Assembly: GCA_963576475.1 (NCBI GenBank) | Contig: OY754981.1 | Location: 15,322,716 to 15,386,715, forward strand | Length of the DNA: 64,000 bases | Reading direction: 5' to 3' | DNA from: Molanna angustata | Taxonomy: Eukaryota > Arthropoda > Insecta > Trichoptera > Molannidae | Shown here: positions 1-10,999 of the stretch, piece after piece | Layout: each line of letters opens with the position of its first letter | Numbering within the stretch: position 1 is the first letter of the stretch | Notes under the pieces: generated by a model | What the model saw: the letters and a program-made list of their open reading frames with translations, nothing else | What the model was told of the DNA's origin: nothing | Database searches by the model: none | Position numbers and translations under genes: made by a program

Positions 1-820
1 AACTAAGTTATAGATATATATCTCAGGTTATAATGTTCCAAGTATCTAGATACGTATGCGACCCGAACAAAGTAATTGTTTGATTTTTGAGGTTCAACCA
101 GCTCGTGTGTGCCTAGGGCCCTATCGGTGGGAAGGTTCATTGTGAAAACACTATTTGATATATGGATCGATGGTTTCACGCTACAAAAAAAAAATATAAA
201 TTGCTATATTCAATAGCATTCTTCTGTAATCACTGCTGTACGCCTGATCAAATGCTGATTAGGGGCATACTTTGACAGCAATACCTACGAGAGAAGGAAT
301 TCAGTTATATGCTTACATAATAATATAATAAACGTTTATATTTTACGTTCGAAGTATTTTTATTGTGACAATACCGATTACATAGTAGGTACCTACTACT
401 GAAAATAAGATTAATTTAATTTTAATACATGCTCGAAACAACTTTAATACAGTATCTACTCTACTCTTTTTCCTCGTAGTATCAAAAATCATTTTACCTT
501 TGTGTTAAAGATAGGGAATTTTACGCGACTAAAATATGCATAAAAGAGCAGGTACCTATTAAAAAATTATGACTAAATTTTTACCATGGTTTTGGTTTAG
601 TAATAAGTTATTTCTATTACTAAACCAAAAAAAATATCTAAATTATTTTCATTATTCACATAACGCAAGATCGAAAGGTCTGCCGATTGCGTACCAGGTG
701 AGAGGCAAGGAAGAAGAAGAAGAATTCATATGGCACATACAAATACGGACCAGATGTATGTATTTATTTATTCATTAATAATTAAGTTATATAACCATTA
801 ACATTATAGTGTTCCCCATT
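1..820. other. AT-rich sequence without recognised feature
   Basis: I see no gene, terminal repeat or tandem array here. The 69-codon frame at 569-778 has no domain-like composition and is read as chance. This could be intron or intergenic DNA. Confidence 0.5.
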
Positions 821-821
821 A

Positions 822-905
822 GGTAGGCGAGTACCTACCTACCTACCCGTACCTACCTATTATATTATACTATATTATTGTATAATAATAATAATAATAA
901 TAAGT
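822..905. repeat. simple repeats (TACC-type, then TAA)n
   Basis: A run of GTACCTACC-like words is followed by a TATA-rich stretch and about six TAA triplets. TAGGTACCTAC words recur through the window, a flavour I associate with moth genomes (inference). Confidence 0.7.
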
Positions 906-958
906 CATTTGTATAGCGCCGTTTAATGATTCAAGATCATACCAAGGGCGCTGATAGT

Positions 959-1490
959 CTAATGTTGTGTTGCTCTTTGAAACAAAGCTGTTTTTAATCC
1001 TTTAGTAAAAGTGCTCTTGCTTTGAGCACTGAGGACATCTAGAGGCAGTGAATTCCACTTAATAGGACCACTCACACTAAAGCATCGGTCATAGTAAGCC
1101 GCTTTGTTGACTCTGTCCAACTCCTTTAAGGAATTGTTACTCTGTGATCCAGATGACCTGAGTGTGAGATGCCTCCCAGAGAGATCTCTTCTCTGACACA
1201 GCTCTTGTATATATTTTGGTGCCAGGTTGTTCAAAGCATTATATACTGTCAAACAAATTTTGTAATCAATTCGCTCTGGACACTTCAACCAGTGTAATTC
1301 GTTTAGTAGTGGAGTTATGTGACATCGTTTTTCTGCACCGAAAATAAGTCTTGCCGCTGTGTTAAATACCATCTGTAGTCTATCGAGCTGATACTTCGGC
1401 AATCCAGCATAAATGCCGTTGCAGTAATCAAGCCGAGACACAACGAATGAATTTACAAGTGTTTTATGCCTGATTTCCCCAAGGCTCCTT
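959..1490 (-). pseudogene. LINE reverse transcriptase, C-terminal (thumb) fragment
   Basis: The minus strand encodes the C-terminal part of a non-LTR reverse transcriptase of the jockey/CR1 type. It contains the typical SRLDYCNGIYAGLPKYQLDR block and a WNSLPLDV block near the end. The frame opens upstream of the first start-like codon, to about 1490 (RSLGEIRHKTLVNSF), so it is a fragment and not a gene. The catalytic palm is missing here. Its likely continuation, the end of the palm, lies on the same strand at 9428-9736, on the far side of the Harbinger element. It ends at a normal-looking stop at 959. Non-functional by itself. Confidence 0.85.
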
Positions 1491-1529
1491 AACTTAAAAA
1501 ATCACATTTATGAATCACTTAGCGCAAAA

Positions 1530-1543
1530 TTGCATTTCACCAA
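1530..1543. repeat. Harbinger inner terminal inverted repeat, left copy
   Basis: TTGCATTTCACCAA here is the exact reverse complement of 9369-9382. The surrounding 30-40 bases match only patchily, so the ends have diverged by indels. Confidence 0.65.
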
Positions 1544-1738
1544 ACAAACTTAGCCTCGCTTAGCGACGTCGGCGCATAAAATTTTAAGTGGCCGTCTCTA
1601 TTGGATTAACCGTTCATAAACGTCACTTAACGCGTTTGACAGTTAGATATTTGGGTTACGATTTCGTCGCTGAGTTGTTTTATTATTGAATTTATCTTTT
1701 TTTGTTTAAATTTAATTTATATTTTGTTTATTATCATC

Positions 1739-4700
1739 ATGGAAGATGGCTGGATTCGTGAAATCGTTGAATTGGCAGATTTGGTAGAATTGGTCGACGA
1801 AATAGACAGAAGCGGATCTTATACGCCTCGGCAAATAAATCGCAAGGATTTTTTAACTAGCCTGGATGATTCAAACTTTTTTAAAAGATTCAGGATGTCC
1901 AAACGTTGCTTTTTGAGTGTTTTTAGTAAAATTGAAGTTCATTTAAAAAAACACAATAACAGGTAATTTACAACATATTATTTTATAATATTTATATTTC
2001 TTTGGAAGTAATTGAATTATTTTATTTTTCGATGGTTTTACCAAAATAATATTGCTAATTTTATTGATTTAATCTATATACCTGTGTAAGTAGAGAAAAC
2101 ATTAGTGTATAATGAGTTGTTGATATTCGAAAATCTCGTAGGAACTACCCAATCTCCCCAATTAACCAGTTGCTAATAGCATTGAGGTTTTATGCAACAG
2201 GGAGTTTTCAAATAACAAATGGGGATTTCTTCGACGTAAGTCCAGCTACTGTGTGCCGATGTGTCAAAAAAGTGTCATTTGCCCTTGCATCTTTAGCTAA
2301 AGATTACATATATTTACCAACATCTAATGAAGTCGAAGATGTAAAAAGAGACTTCCATAGAATTGCTGGATTTCCAAATGTCATAGGAACAATTGACTGT
2401 ACGCACATCAAAATTCAGTCTCCAGGTAATTATGAACATTATTTAAATTATATTTATGTATATTGTTATAAAATGTACAGTAAGCTGTAACACACTTTTA
2501 TATATCTACAGTAGTGGACATAAATACGATTTTTTTATAAATTGCTTGTATTGCTATATTCATTTGTCCATATTAACTTTTTTGTAGTGTTTTACTGTAA
2601 TTATGTTAGCTAATCATTTTGAATGTATCCTATATTATGTTATTGAAAACCCATAGAATTATAATAAAACTATAGAATACTCATTCCCATACAATACCTC
2701 GCTGAAAAAGTTAAGCCGTTTTATTGGCCGACTCGTGTCAATATATGTATGACTCTGCTGGTAGACATTGTTCCTATAGTACAGTACTACTCGTTATGAC
2801 TGCGTAAATAATTTTGCAAGCAGTTAAAAAAATCCTATTTGGAGAACGTATCACGCAGACGGCCAAATGATTACTGAATGCTCGTAGCAAAATGTTGACC
2901 AAATTATTCAACATAAAGCAGTCGCGTTTACTGCAGGCTAAAGAATATTCTATACTATTATTATTCTATGTGAAAACCAATAATTATTTTTGAACAAAAG
3001 TAATTCATTTTGACTTATATGTTAATTATTTGTTTTAAGGTGGTCCAGAAGCAGAGACATTCAGAAATAGAAAAGGTTACTTTTCTATTAATGTACAAAC
3101 TATTTCTGATGCTAAGTTACGTATTAGAAATATTGTAGCTAGATGGCCTGGGTCAACCCATGACTCTGTCATTTTCCACAACAGTCGGGTCAGGGCCATT
3201 TTTGAAATGGGAACTTATCAAAATGGAGTGTTGCTAGGAGACAGTGGATATGCCTTAAAGGTATAAAATAATTCAATTAATTGTACCTACCCCGTAGCAC
3301 TTTCTTTCTATATGTCCGAACCATATCAAGGGATTTATTTTAATTTTACTCATATTATCTTTTAAAGCCACCACCATACTTATTAAAAATATGCATACAT
3401 AAAATAAAAACACAGTATATTTAGCATAAAAATATTTATTTGATACTAAAAATCAATCAGTTCTATTTGGCAAACTATAATAAAACATATAACCATTAAA
3501 AGTTAAACCTTTGAAAGATACATAAACACAATTTTAATCTTAACATTACAAGATTGAGAATATCTTTTAACAGTCTAAACAATGAAATAGAATATACACG
3601 TAAGAGCTCCCAAAAATTAAACCTTTGAAACACAAACAATTTTAGTATTAACATTAAAAGATTGAAAATATAATATTTAAACAGTCTAAACAATGAAATA
3701 GAATATACACGTAGGAGCTCCCAAAAATTAAACCTATGAAACACAAACAATTTTAGTCTTAACATTACAAGATTGAGAATATAATATTTAAACAGTCTAA
3801 ACAATGAAATAGAATATACACGTAGGAGCTCCCAAAAATTAAACCTATGAAACACAAACAATTTTAGTCTTAACATTACAAGATTGAGAATATAATATTT
3901 AAACAGTCTAAACAATGAAATAGAATATACACGTAAGAGCTCCCAAAAATTAAACCTTTGAAACACAAACAAAATTTTAGTCTTAACATCACAAGATTGA
4001 GAATATAATATTTAAACAGTCTAAACAATGAAATAGAATATACACGTAGGAGCTCCCAAAAATTAAACCTATGAAACACAAACAATTTTAGTCTTAACAT
4101 TACAAGATTGAGAATATAATATTTAAACAGTCTAAACAATGAAATAGAATATACACGTAAGAGCTCCCAAAAATTAAACCTTTGAAACACAAACAAAATT
4201 TTAGTCTTAACATCACAAGATTGAGAATATAATATTTAAACAGTCTAAACAATGAAATAGAATATACACGTAGGAGCTCCCAAAAATTAAACCTATGAAA
4301 CACAAACAATTTTAGTCTTAACATTACAAGATTGAGAATATAATATTTAAACAGTCTAAACAATGAAATAGAATATACACATAAGAGCTCCCAAAAATTA
4401 AACCTTTGAAACACAAACAAAATTTTAGTCTTAACATTACAAGATTGAGAATATAATATTTAAACAGTCTAAACAATGAAATAGAAAATACATACACGTA
4501 AGAGCTCCAAAAAATTAAACCTTTTAAACATACACAAACATAATTTTAGTCTAAAGCCTGTTTCTGAATATGGAATATATATTACATCCAAAGTCATAAA
4601 TTTATATCGCTCACCATATTTTAAATGGAACTGTTTACACTGAGACAAAATATATATTACAGTCTCAGTGTAAAAAGTTTCATTTAAAAGTACGGTGAGC

Positions 4701-5515
4701 GATATCAATAATTTATGACTTATGTAATATATATTCTGTAGTCAAAAACAGACTTAACATAACAAGATTGAGAATATATTTTAACAGTCTAAACCATAAA
4801 ATAAAAATTATACACGTAAGAGTACCCATAAATAAGTCTAAAAAATAGCTGTATTATAAAATTATATCAATTTGAAAAAAATATCCCTATTTTTTTTTAT
4901 GAGTATCATGATTGCAGTTGACGTTTTCATCCATAGCCAAATAACAGCAGCAAATTTTTTTGCCTAGAAAAATAAATACATGTTTTTAATAATAATAAAA
5001 TAATTCATCAAAAGGCATAAATAATTCACATAAATCCCCTTCACACATGAGCATTTGCACTCTGGTTACATGTTATTTTTTTTATTATGTATCTCTTTTT
5101 TTTACCTTGTAATTGTATATTTTTAGTATGTATGTATTGTTGTATAAATAAATTTAAAAATAAAATATATTTCTAGAACTACTTGCTGACACCTTATCTG
5201 AATCCACAAACACAAATTCAAGAAAGGTATAATTCAAGTCATATTAAAACTAGGAATACAGTAGAAAGACAATATGGCGTGTGGAAAAGGAGATTTCCTA
5301 CTTTGGCAAATGGCATGAGATTAAATTTAAACACAACAATGGCTGTTATAGTCGCTTGTGCAGTACTTCACAATATGTGTATCAATAGAGGTGAAGAGGA
5401 TCCAAATGAAGAATCAATTATACTTAATGATGATAGTGAAAACGATATTTCTGTAGTTGAAAATATGGGAAGCAATTTACAACGAGATGTAATCGCTGCA
5501 AACTTTTTCTCATAG
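1739..5515 (+). CDS. HARBI1-like PIF/Harbinger transposase (DDE nuclease), four exons
   Basis: This is the transposase of the surrounding element; the family cuts and rejoins DNA at TWA sites with help from a Myb/SANT partner. Exons by splice signals and unbroken frame: 1739-1962, 2142-2425, 3040-3260 and 5177-5515, each intron GT..AG. Spliced length is 1068 nt, 355 residues, close to typical HARBI1. ATG at 1739 begins [10 protein letters not shown]. An N-terminal helix-turn-helix region (about residues 76-130, [20 protein letters not shown]) precedes the nuclease. Catalytic candidates are Asp about 160 (GTIDCTH), Asp about 237 (LLGDSGY) and Glu about 273 ([14 protein letters not shown]); GSTHDSVIF is also family-typical. 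No internal stop or frameshift seen. Intron 3 (1.9 kb) is swollen by a minisatellite and a MITE. Confidence 0.88.
3496..4550. repeat. 111-113 bp minisatellite, about nine units, with dimeric organisation
   Basis: The landmark AGATTGAGAATAT recurs at about 3551, 3770, 3881, 3994, 4105, 4218, 4329 and 4442, with a variant near 3660. Spacings are 110-113 bp. From about 3880 two variants alternate: a 111-bp form (CCTATGAAACACAAACAATT) and a 113-bp form (CCTTTGAAACACAAACAAAA), giving a 224-bp repeat. A diverged copy lies at about 4757-4845. It lies in intron 3 of the transposase gene. Open frames on the minus strand here merely read the repeat. Confidence 0.93.
4553..4755. mobile_element. palindromic fold-back MITE inside the minisatellite
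   Basis: Two arms of about 90 bp are near-perfect inverted copies (left 4553-4645, right 4662-4755) around a 15-base centre. GTCATAAATTTATATCGCTCACC in the left arm is mirrored as GGTGAGCGATATCAATAATTTATGAC in the right. It interrupts a repeat unit at TTTTAGTC/TTAACAT, so it entered after the array formed. Target duplication unclear. Confidence 0.8.
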
Positions 5516-5787
5516 TTTCTGTTAAAAATATATTTATAAAATTTATGAATATTTAAGAAATATATTTACTTTTACAATAAGAAACTGTGTATTTATCTGT
5601 GGAGATTTGATACATACTAAATATATTGTACTTTTGATTTAACAACTTACTGAGACTGGTCTATACCTTTGAACTACATTGCTATTAATATGAAATCAAA
5701 CACAACTTATGATTCAAAAATAATAATTTTTCAGGACAATCATTTAGAAAACAAATGACCTGAAATAGGAGAATAAAACATCATAGA

Positions 5788-8700
5788 TCAACTTTGTATA
5801 ATACCTTCATCTTGCAAAGCTCTTTTGTATAACTCTTTCTTCATCTCCAATACCTCAACCTCCAAAGCAACCTTCTTGCACTCCATGCGAAGTTTTTCCA
5901 AAGATAATTTATTTTTTTCTTTGTTGAATGAAATATTCTCCGACGTTAAAATAGAATTTATTGCTTCGTTTTTCTTCTTTTCAATAACAACTGTTTGAAT
6001 TTGATCAAACAGTTGCTCTTTCTGCGATTTTTCCAGGCACGTTTTCCTTTTTTTTTTATCACTGGAGTCTGAACAATTTCTTCATTAATCTGAAATAAAA
6101 TTATAGATGTTAAATAAGACCAAAATATATTTCATGAAAAAATTATTAAAATATTTTTTGTATGTGTACTTATGACTTTTTTCTATTCCTTGAAATAATA
6201 TAGTATAATGCCTCGTCTCATAATTGTCAACCTAATTCTCTCATATTTCCCTCTCAAAATATTGTTTACATGGAGTCAGCACAACACTATAATTACACAA
6301 TGAAATGCACTTGATTGCATTGACTTCCTTTGAGATGTTGGGATTGACATTACTGTAATAAGTCCTTCGTTATATCCTGCTTTCCATACACTCTTCCATC
6401 CATCAATATCCTTATCAGGCCTATTAGGTAATGCATATACATACATACCATCACCCCATGTTCCTTACGGGGTAGGCAGAGAGAACCGAATGCCACATCT
6501 TTCTATCCTGGCACACATTCTTCGCCTCGTCAACATTCATGCATCGTCTCATACATGTTCGTCTATTGTTCACGCTTCAACATTTCCGTCTTTCAGAATA
6601 TTGTTCACATGGTCGTGCCATTCCTTTCTTGGGCGGCCCCGATCTCTCAATCCAATCCTGTCCGCAATGTATATTCTATCAATGATATCTTTCTTCATCT
6701 TACATTCTTTCCTTATATCCTCATTTCTTACCCTGTCATACATCATTCTTTTGCAGATTCTTCTAAGCGATCTCATTTCAACTGCATTTATTCTGCTTTT
6801 GTGCTACTTCTGCCATGTCCAGGTTTCACTTGCATACGTCAAAGTTGGCACTAAGATAGCGGTATTAATGGCAACTTTCGCATCCTTTGATATGATGCGA
6901 TCATTCATAACTGGTCTCAGTGCTCCATTCACTCAGTTTCCTGCCATAACTCTTCTTTCGATATCCTTAATCAGGTCGTCCATTCCGTTGAAACATGCTT
7001 CCCAGATATACATACTCGTCGACGACGAGTATTAGGTAATGCCCTATAATATAATATGTAAATATTGGTCCAAAGTCTATTCTTCAGGCATACTTCATAC
7101 AATTTATTTACTAAAATAATATGAAATTGATAATATTGAGGTTATTACCATAACAAAACTAATCTAAAATAATATTAATTACCATAAGAGGAGTATCATA
7201 TGATATTTCCACATCTGTATCCTGGAAGGTCGCAGGTGGCATGAATACATCATCAACTTCTGTAGGTCTCTCAACAAAAGAATCAGGTGGTAGCTGATCG
7301 ACAATTTCAATAGGTACATCGTGGTACACAACATCATTTTGTGTGAATGGCATTCTGTCATCGTCGATACTAAAAATCATAATAAAAAATATTTCAAACA
7401 CATTCCTATAATCATACATGGTAAAAATATTTATAAAGGAATGTTTATGCAAATACATCAAATCAGATATTATGGTATATTTTTTTATTCAGACAAAATT
7501 TAAAATTTGTCAAATGCTCGCTTGTCATTCTGTCTCAATGACGCATTCCCAAATTTAAATATTTTGAGGTTAATAATGGGGATAATATAAGTTGATACAT
7601 CGACCTGAGATAGAAATAAATAATCATTGTAGAACTTAAATAAGTTTTTAGTTGTGTAATCTTATTGTAGAGTTCAAAAATATTCTGTGACCGTCAGCAC
7701 AGACAAAATTTAAACTATAATATTTAGTTTAGTGGTTGCGCTGCCATCTTAGTGAACCATATTCTACACACCAACACTTGTTTATTCTATTTAAAACATA
7801 TTTTTACAACTCACATATTAGCACAATTTGGTAAATGTTATGTTTAGAGTTCCTGGTTAATAATATAGTTGGTTAAATAAAAAAAAGGTTTGATGGATTA
7901 CCTTTAAGGTAATTTCATGGTTCTAATAATTATGTTTAACATGCACTTTATATATCTCATTTCTATAGCATTTTATCCCGCACTACCTTCACCCAAGTTA
8001 CACTCACTGTTAATGATTGTTTTTGAAACCAAAATAATGCATAAATATCATAACATTCTTACCTATTACTGAGCCCTGAAGCGCTTATGCCCAACAAACT
8101 TTCCACACTATCCAGCAAAGGATCTTCTTTTATAGGCGGCATTTTTCCTCCTCCAGTTTTGAAGGTTTCACACCTTATCTGCCCTCTTCTCATTCTAGCA
8201 TCTCGTCGCATATTATCCCAAAGTTTTTTTAACGAGGCAACTGATCTATGAAACAACAAAAATAGGTAAGTACATTGTTTGAGAGTATACTTATGTACCT
8301 ACATTAAATATATCACTGTTTGTTGATAACTACATCTTACATACATACACACCATCACACAAACAATGTCTCTCACAGGGTAGGCAGAGAGAACAGAATG
8401 CTACATTTCTACATTGACACGCATCCATCGCATTATCAATATTCATGCATCGTCTCATACATGGTCGTCATTCTATTTATGACATATTTCTTTATCTTAC
8501 ACTATTTTATTGTGTTCTCATTTCTTACCCTGTTATACATCTTTCTATTACAAATTCTCAGGGATCATCTTATAATGACAACGATCTCACTATATTTTAT
8601 AATGACATATTTTAAAATTCATCACTTACGAGAAATACAACACAATTAAACAGGATAAAGGTAACATTTAGCGTAAACAACTCACGTGAATCGCAATAAT

Positions 8701-8997
8701 TATAACCAAATCGAAAAATAGAAACATGTGTAAAAACGTCAGTTGCAATTAATAAAAGTTACCTCTAAACCCTAAAATACGTAAATATTATATGAAAACA
8801 ATATGTTGTGCGTACCTTTTATTTTCGGAGCAACTATTGAAGATTTCGACCACAATATTCCAGGATTCTTCTTTTAATTTTAATGATGCTCCATCCGTTT
8901 GTTTTGAAATAATTGCGTTGTTTTTCGAGACTAATTCAATCAATTTTGTTTTTTCACTGGGGGTGAAATTTGAAGACCGTTTCCTTGATTTATCCAT
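5788..8997 (-). CDS. Harbinger Myb/SANT-like DNA-binding partner protein, four exons
   Basis: Second protein of the element. In this superfamily it binds the transposon ends and brings the transposase to DNA. Minus-strand exons: 8997-8816 (ATG, MDKSRKRSSNFTPSEKTKLI), 8245-8063, 7369-7183 and 6089-5788, all with GT..AG borders and matching phases up to exon 4. Exons 1-2 form a zeste/MSANTD-type trihelix: W in ESWNIVVEIFN, then LKKLWDNMRRDARMRR and the ETFKTGGGK turn. Exon 3 is acidic; exon 4 encodes a Lys/Glu-rich coiled coil (LEKLRMECKKVALEVEVLEM). At 6049-6058 a run of ten A (coding strand) leaves the coiled coil out of frame with the acceptor; eleven would keep it. That is a real 1-base loss or a sequencing error. 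Confidence 0.78.
6436..7035 (-). pseudogene. 5'-truncated RTE-like LINE, 3' end
   Basis: Minus strand encodes pieces of a LINE C-terminus (MRSLRRICKRMMYDRVRNED, then GLRDRGRPRKEWHDHVNNIL) with frame breaks, then a shared 3' end reading through GTAGGCAGAG in plus orientation and a short TGTA tail. It belongs to a family also present at 8338, 11697, 30484 and 35305. It sits inside an intron of the Myb/SANT partner gene. Confidence 0.75.
8338..8577 (-). pseudogene. RTE-like LINE 3' end, internally deleted copy
   Basis: Plus strand starts with the same CATACATACACACCATCAC tail and GGGTAGGCAGAGAGAAC block as the 6436 copy, then jumps to a later part of the family sequence (TCTTACCCTGTTATACATC). 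Much coding sequence is lost. It lies in intron 1 of the partner gene. Confidence 0.65.
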
Positions 8998-9368
8998 AAT
9001 TATACTGAAAAATATGCGCGTCCGAACAATCCCAACAATCAACAAGTATCCGTAAGGTTATATTATCTTTGTCAACAAGTGCGCAGCGAATAATGGCGAA
9101 TAACAGCTGACACTGCTGACAGCGAGTGCCGCTGGCGCCTCCTACGGCGCCATGAGATCAAAGTAATACTTTTTTATAATTTGATTTATATATCGACTAA
9201 AAATCGTGAAATTCACACGTTAGAATATTTTAATGAAATTTTTATAGTTTATTATGTATTTCTTATTTGTATATTTTTTAAAGTAACGTTATCTTGAGTC
9301 CATATTCATGTTCACCGGAAACATAACAAAAAATAATCCTGACATCAGCTTAGTGTGGGTGTTATTTG

Positions 9369-9382
9369 TTGGTGAAATGCAA
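9369..9382. repeat. Harbinger inner terminal inverted repeat, right copy
   Basis: TTGGTGAAATGCAA, the exact complement of 1530-1543. Confidence 0.65.
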
Positions 9383-9427
9383 ATTTATTAAGGAAGCCAC
9401 TTAAGGATTTAAGTTTCGAATGGGTAC

Positions 9428-9736
9428 TTAGCTGATGTTCGATTTTGAGGGACCTTGGAGAAAGCGGCCGTTAGTCTCATTCTTAGGTAAATTTCGACGA
9501 ATGTTTTTCAGTTGTCTGAGTTGAAAAAAACATGAACTGACCGTTTTTGAGATTTGAAGGTCAAGTGACAACTTATTGTCCAAGTGAATACCCAAGAATT
9601 TGACACTTGTAGCTGGCACGAGTGTTTCTCCGTTGATGTTGATAGGAGTACTCTCAATGAGGTTCTGTCGCCGTGGTGAAGCTACCCACATAAACTCTGT
9701 TTTAGTTGGGTTCAGTTTAAGCTTGTTGCTAGACAT
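9428..9736 (-). pseudogene. LINE reverse transcriptase, end of palm domain
   Basis: Minus strand encodes MSSNKLKLNPTKTEFMW, then VKFLGIHLDNKLS and CFFQLRQLKNIRRNL, the segment that follows the catalytic YADD motif in jockey/CR1-type reverse transcriptases. It stops where the thumb fragment at 959-1490 would begin, with the whole Harbinger element between. Reading order and strand agree with one LINE split by the transposon, although the joint is not exact. Confidence 0.8.
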
Positions 9737-9769
9737 CTTCTACTTCCAATTTAATATAGACCCCCAATA

Positions 9770-9985
9770 TCAACAATATCAATATTAACAATATTTTATC
9801 ATATTACATTGTATTATATTTCAACATTATATTACATTTATTGCATTTATTGCATTATATCACACTATATCACATCACATTCCAAAATATTATATTACAT
9901 TCTATCATATAACATTATTTTATATTACATTTCATCATATTACATTACATTATATTACATAATATTATATTACATTACTTTATAT
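9770..9985. repeat. low-complexity ATTACATT/ATTATATT tract
   Basis: About 200 bases of degenerate 5-10 bp words (TATTACATT, TATCATATT). The 64-codon frame here is an artefact of the repeat. Confidence 0.8.
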
Positions 9986-10119
9986 ATATTTTTCTTTTCG
10001 TAAACGGATGTACATGCATTTATGAAGATGAAAGTTTATAAAATAAAATTGTAACAAAATTCAATAAAAATCAAATGACTGATTTTGGTTACACAAATAT
10101 AATATAGTACTATATTTAA

Positions 10120-10375
10120 ATTAAATTGAATTGATAGGGATCTCATTAAAAAAGGCATAATTGGTGAACGTTGCGCAAGCGCGTAAACCAGCCGATGACA
10201 GGTCGTAAGCCCTGTAGGTGCCTTGATTTCCCGGTTCTCCTACAATAAATATTCCAACTTCGTCTCTATTGAGATAATTAAAAATCTGTTAAAAAATATC
10301 TTTGACTCCCGACAAGGAAAAAAATCCAATGTTTGCGCATATGCAATAATAAAAATATTCGATAATATAGTACCT
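10120..10375 (+). repeat. dispersed repeat family A, copy 1
   Basis: Shares long blocks with 20828-21185, 44405-44695 and, in reverse, 59375-59640: GATAGGGATCTCATT, GCATAATTGGTGAACGTTGC, CGTAAACCAGCCGATGACAG, TAAGCCCTGTAGGTGCC and TTCGTCTCTATTGAGAT. No coding potential or clear terminal repeats. Class unknown. Confidence 0.8.
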
Positions 10376-10439
10376 TTTTAAAAAAATATCACATCGGTTG
10401 ACTGAGCTTTTATAATCTGATCAACATTGAAAAAATCAA

Positions 10440-10530
10440 ACATAAATTATTTATTTTATTTCTTGTACAAGAATGTGTAAATGGCGGGTTTATTGCCACA
10501 AGGCAATTTATTCCAACCGACTAAAACAAC
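10440..10530 (-). repeat. LINE 3' untranslated fragment
   Basis: GGCGGGTTTATTGCC followed by GGCAATTTATTCCAACC is shared with 39655-39700 and, in reverse, with 59260-59310, where it follows a decayed LINE C-terminus. Confidence 0.5.
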
Positions 10531-10716
10531 GTGATGTCATAAATAGTGTAGTAGTGTGTACATTAAATTTATATCAAAAAACAAACAGAAAGACAAAATC
10601 ACAGCAACAATGAAAGGAAGGAATGAGATAGATGTTCTGGGAGAAGAGAGAGGTTGGAAAAGTATCAATAATGGAGGATTCATAAGACAGGTAGGAAAAA
10701 ATATTTAGTCTTTTGT

Positions 10717-10880
10717 AAAGTTAATGATACATATTGTAAAGTTAATGATACGTACTGTAAATTTAATGATACGCATTAAGATTTAATGATACATATTGTA
10801 AAGTTAATGATACATATTGTAAAGTTAATGATACATATTGTGAAGTTAATGATACATATTGTTAAGAATGATACATATTT
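10717..10880. repeat. 21-bp tandem repeat, about eight units
   Basis: Unit GTTAATGATACATATTGTAAA with point variants (ACGTACTG, ACGCATTA). Flanks show no gene. Confidence 0.9.
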
Positions 10881-10999
10881 TTTTGTGTACCGATTCAAAC
10901 ACAGGCAATGCCTTTGTAAGAATTTTGGTGTTTATATAATTTTGCTCTGTACATATATGTCTTCATTTTTAAACATTAAAATAAATAAATAAATAAATA

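Larger units (their letters stand above)
1489..9416 (+). mobile_element. PIF/Harbinger DNA transposon, probably near full length
   Basis: Two gene models characteristic of PIF/Harbinger elements lie here: a HARBI1-type DDE nuclease (+, 1739-5515) and a Myb/SANT-like partner (-, 5788-8997). They converge, as is common in this superfamily. The ends carry an imperfect inverted repeat: an inner block TTGCATTTCACCAA at 1530-1543 and its complement at 9369-9382, and an outer AACTTAAA-like block near 1489 and 9416. The expected 3-bp TWA target duplication cannot be fixed. Later insertions inflate the length: a minisatellite and a palindromic MITE in transposase intron 3, and LINE fragments in partner introns. 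LINE reverse transcriptase halves flank it on both sides. Confidence 0.8.

Noticed and set aside
3496..4708. Minus-strand open frames of 79-158 codons
   Set aside because: They repeat the minisatellite sequence itself and are offset by exactly 224 bases; no protein support.
1489..9416. An exact 3-bp TWA target duplication for the Harbinger element
   Set aside because: Several TTA/TAA words lie near both ends and none matches unambiguously.
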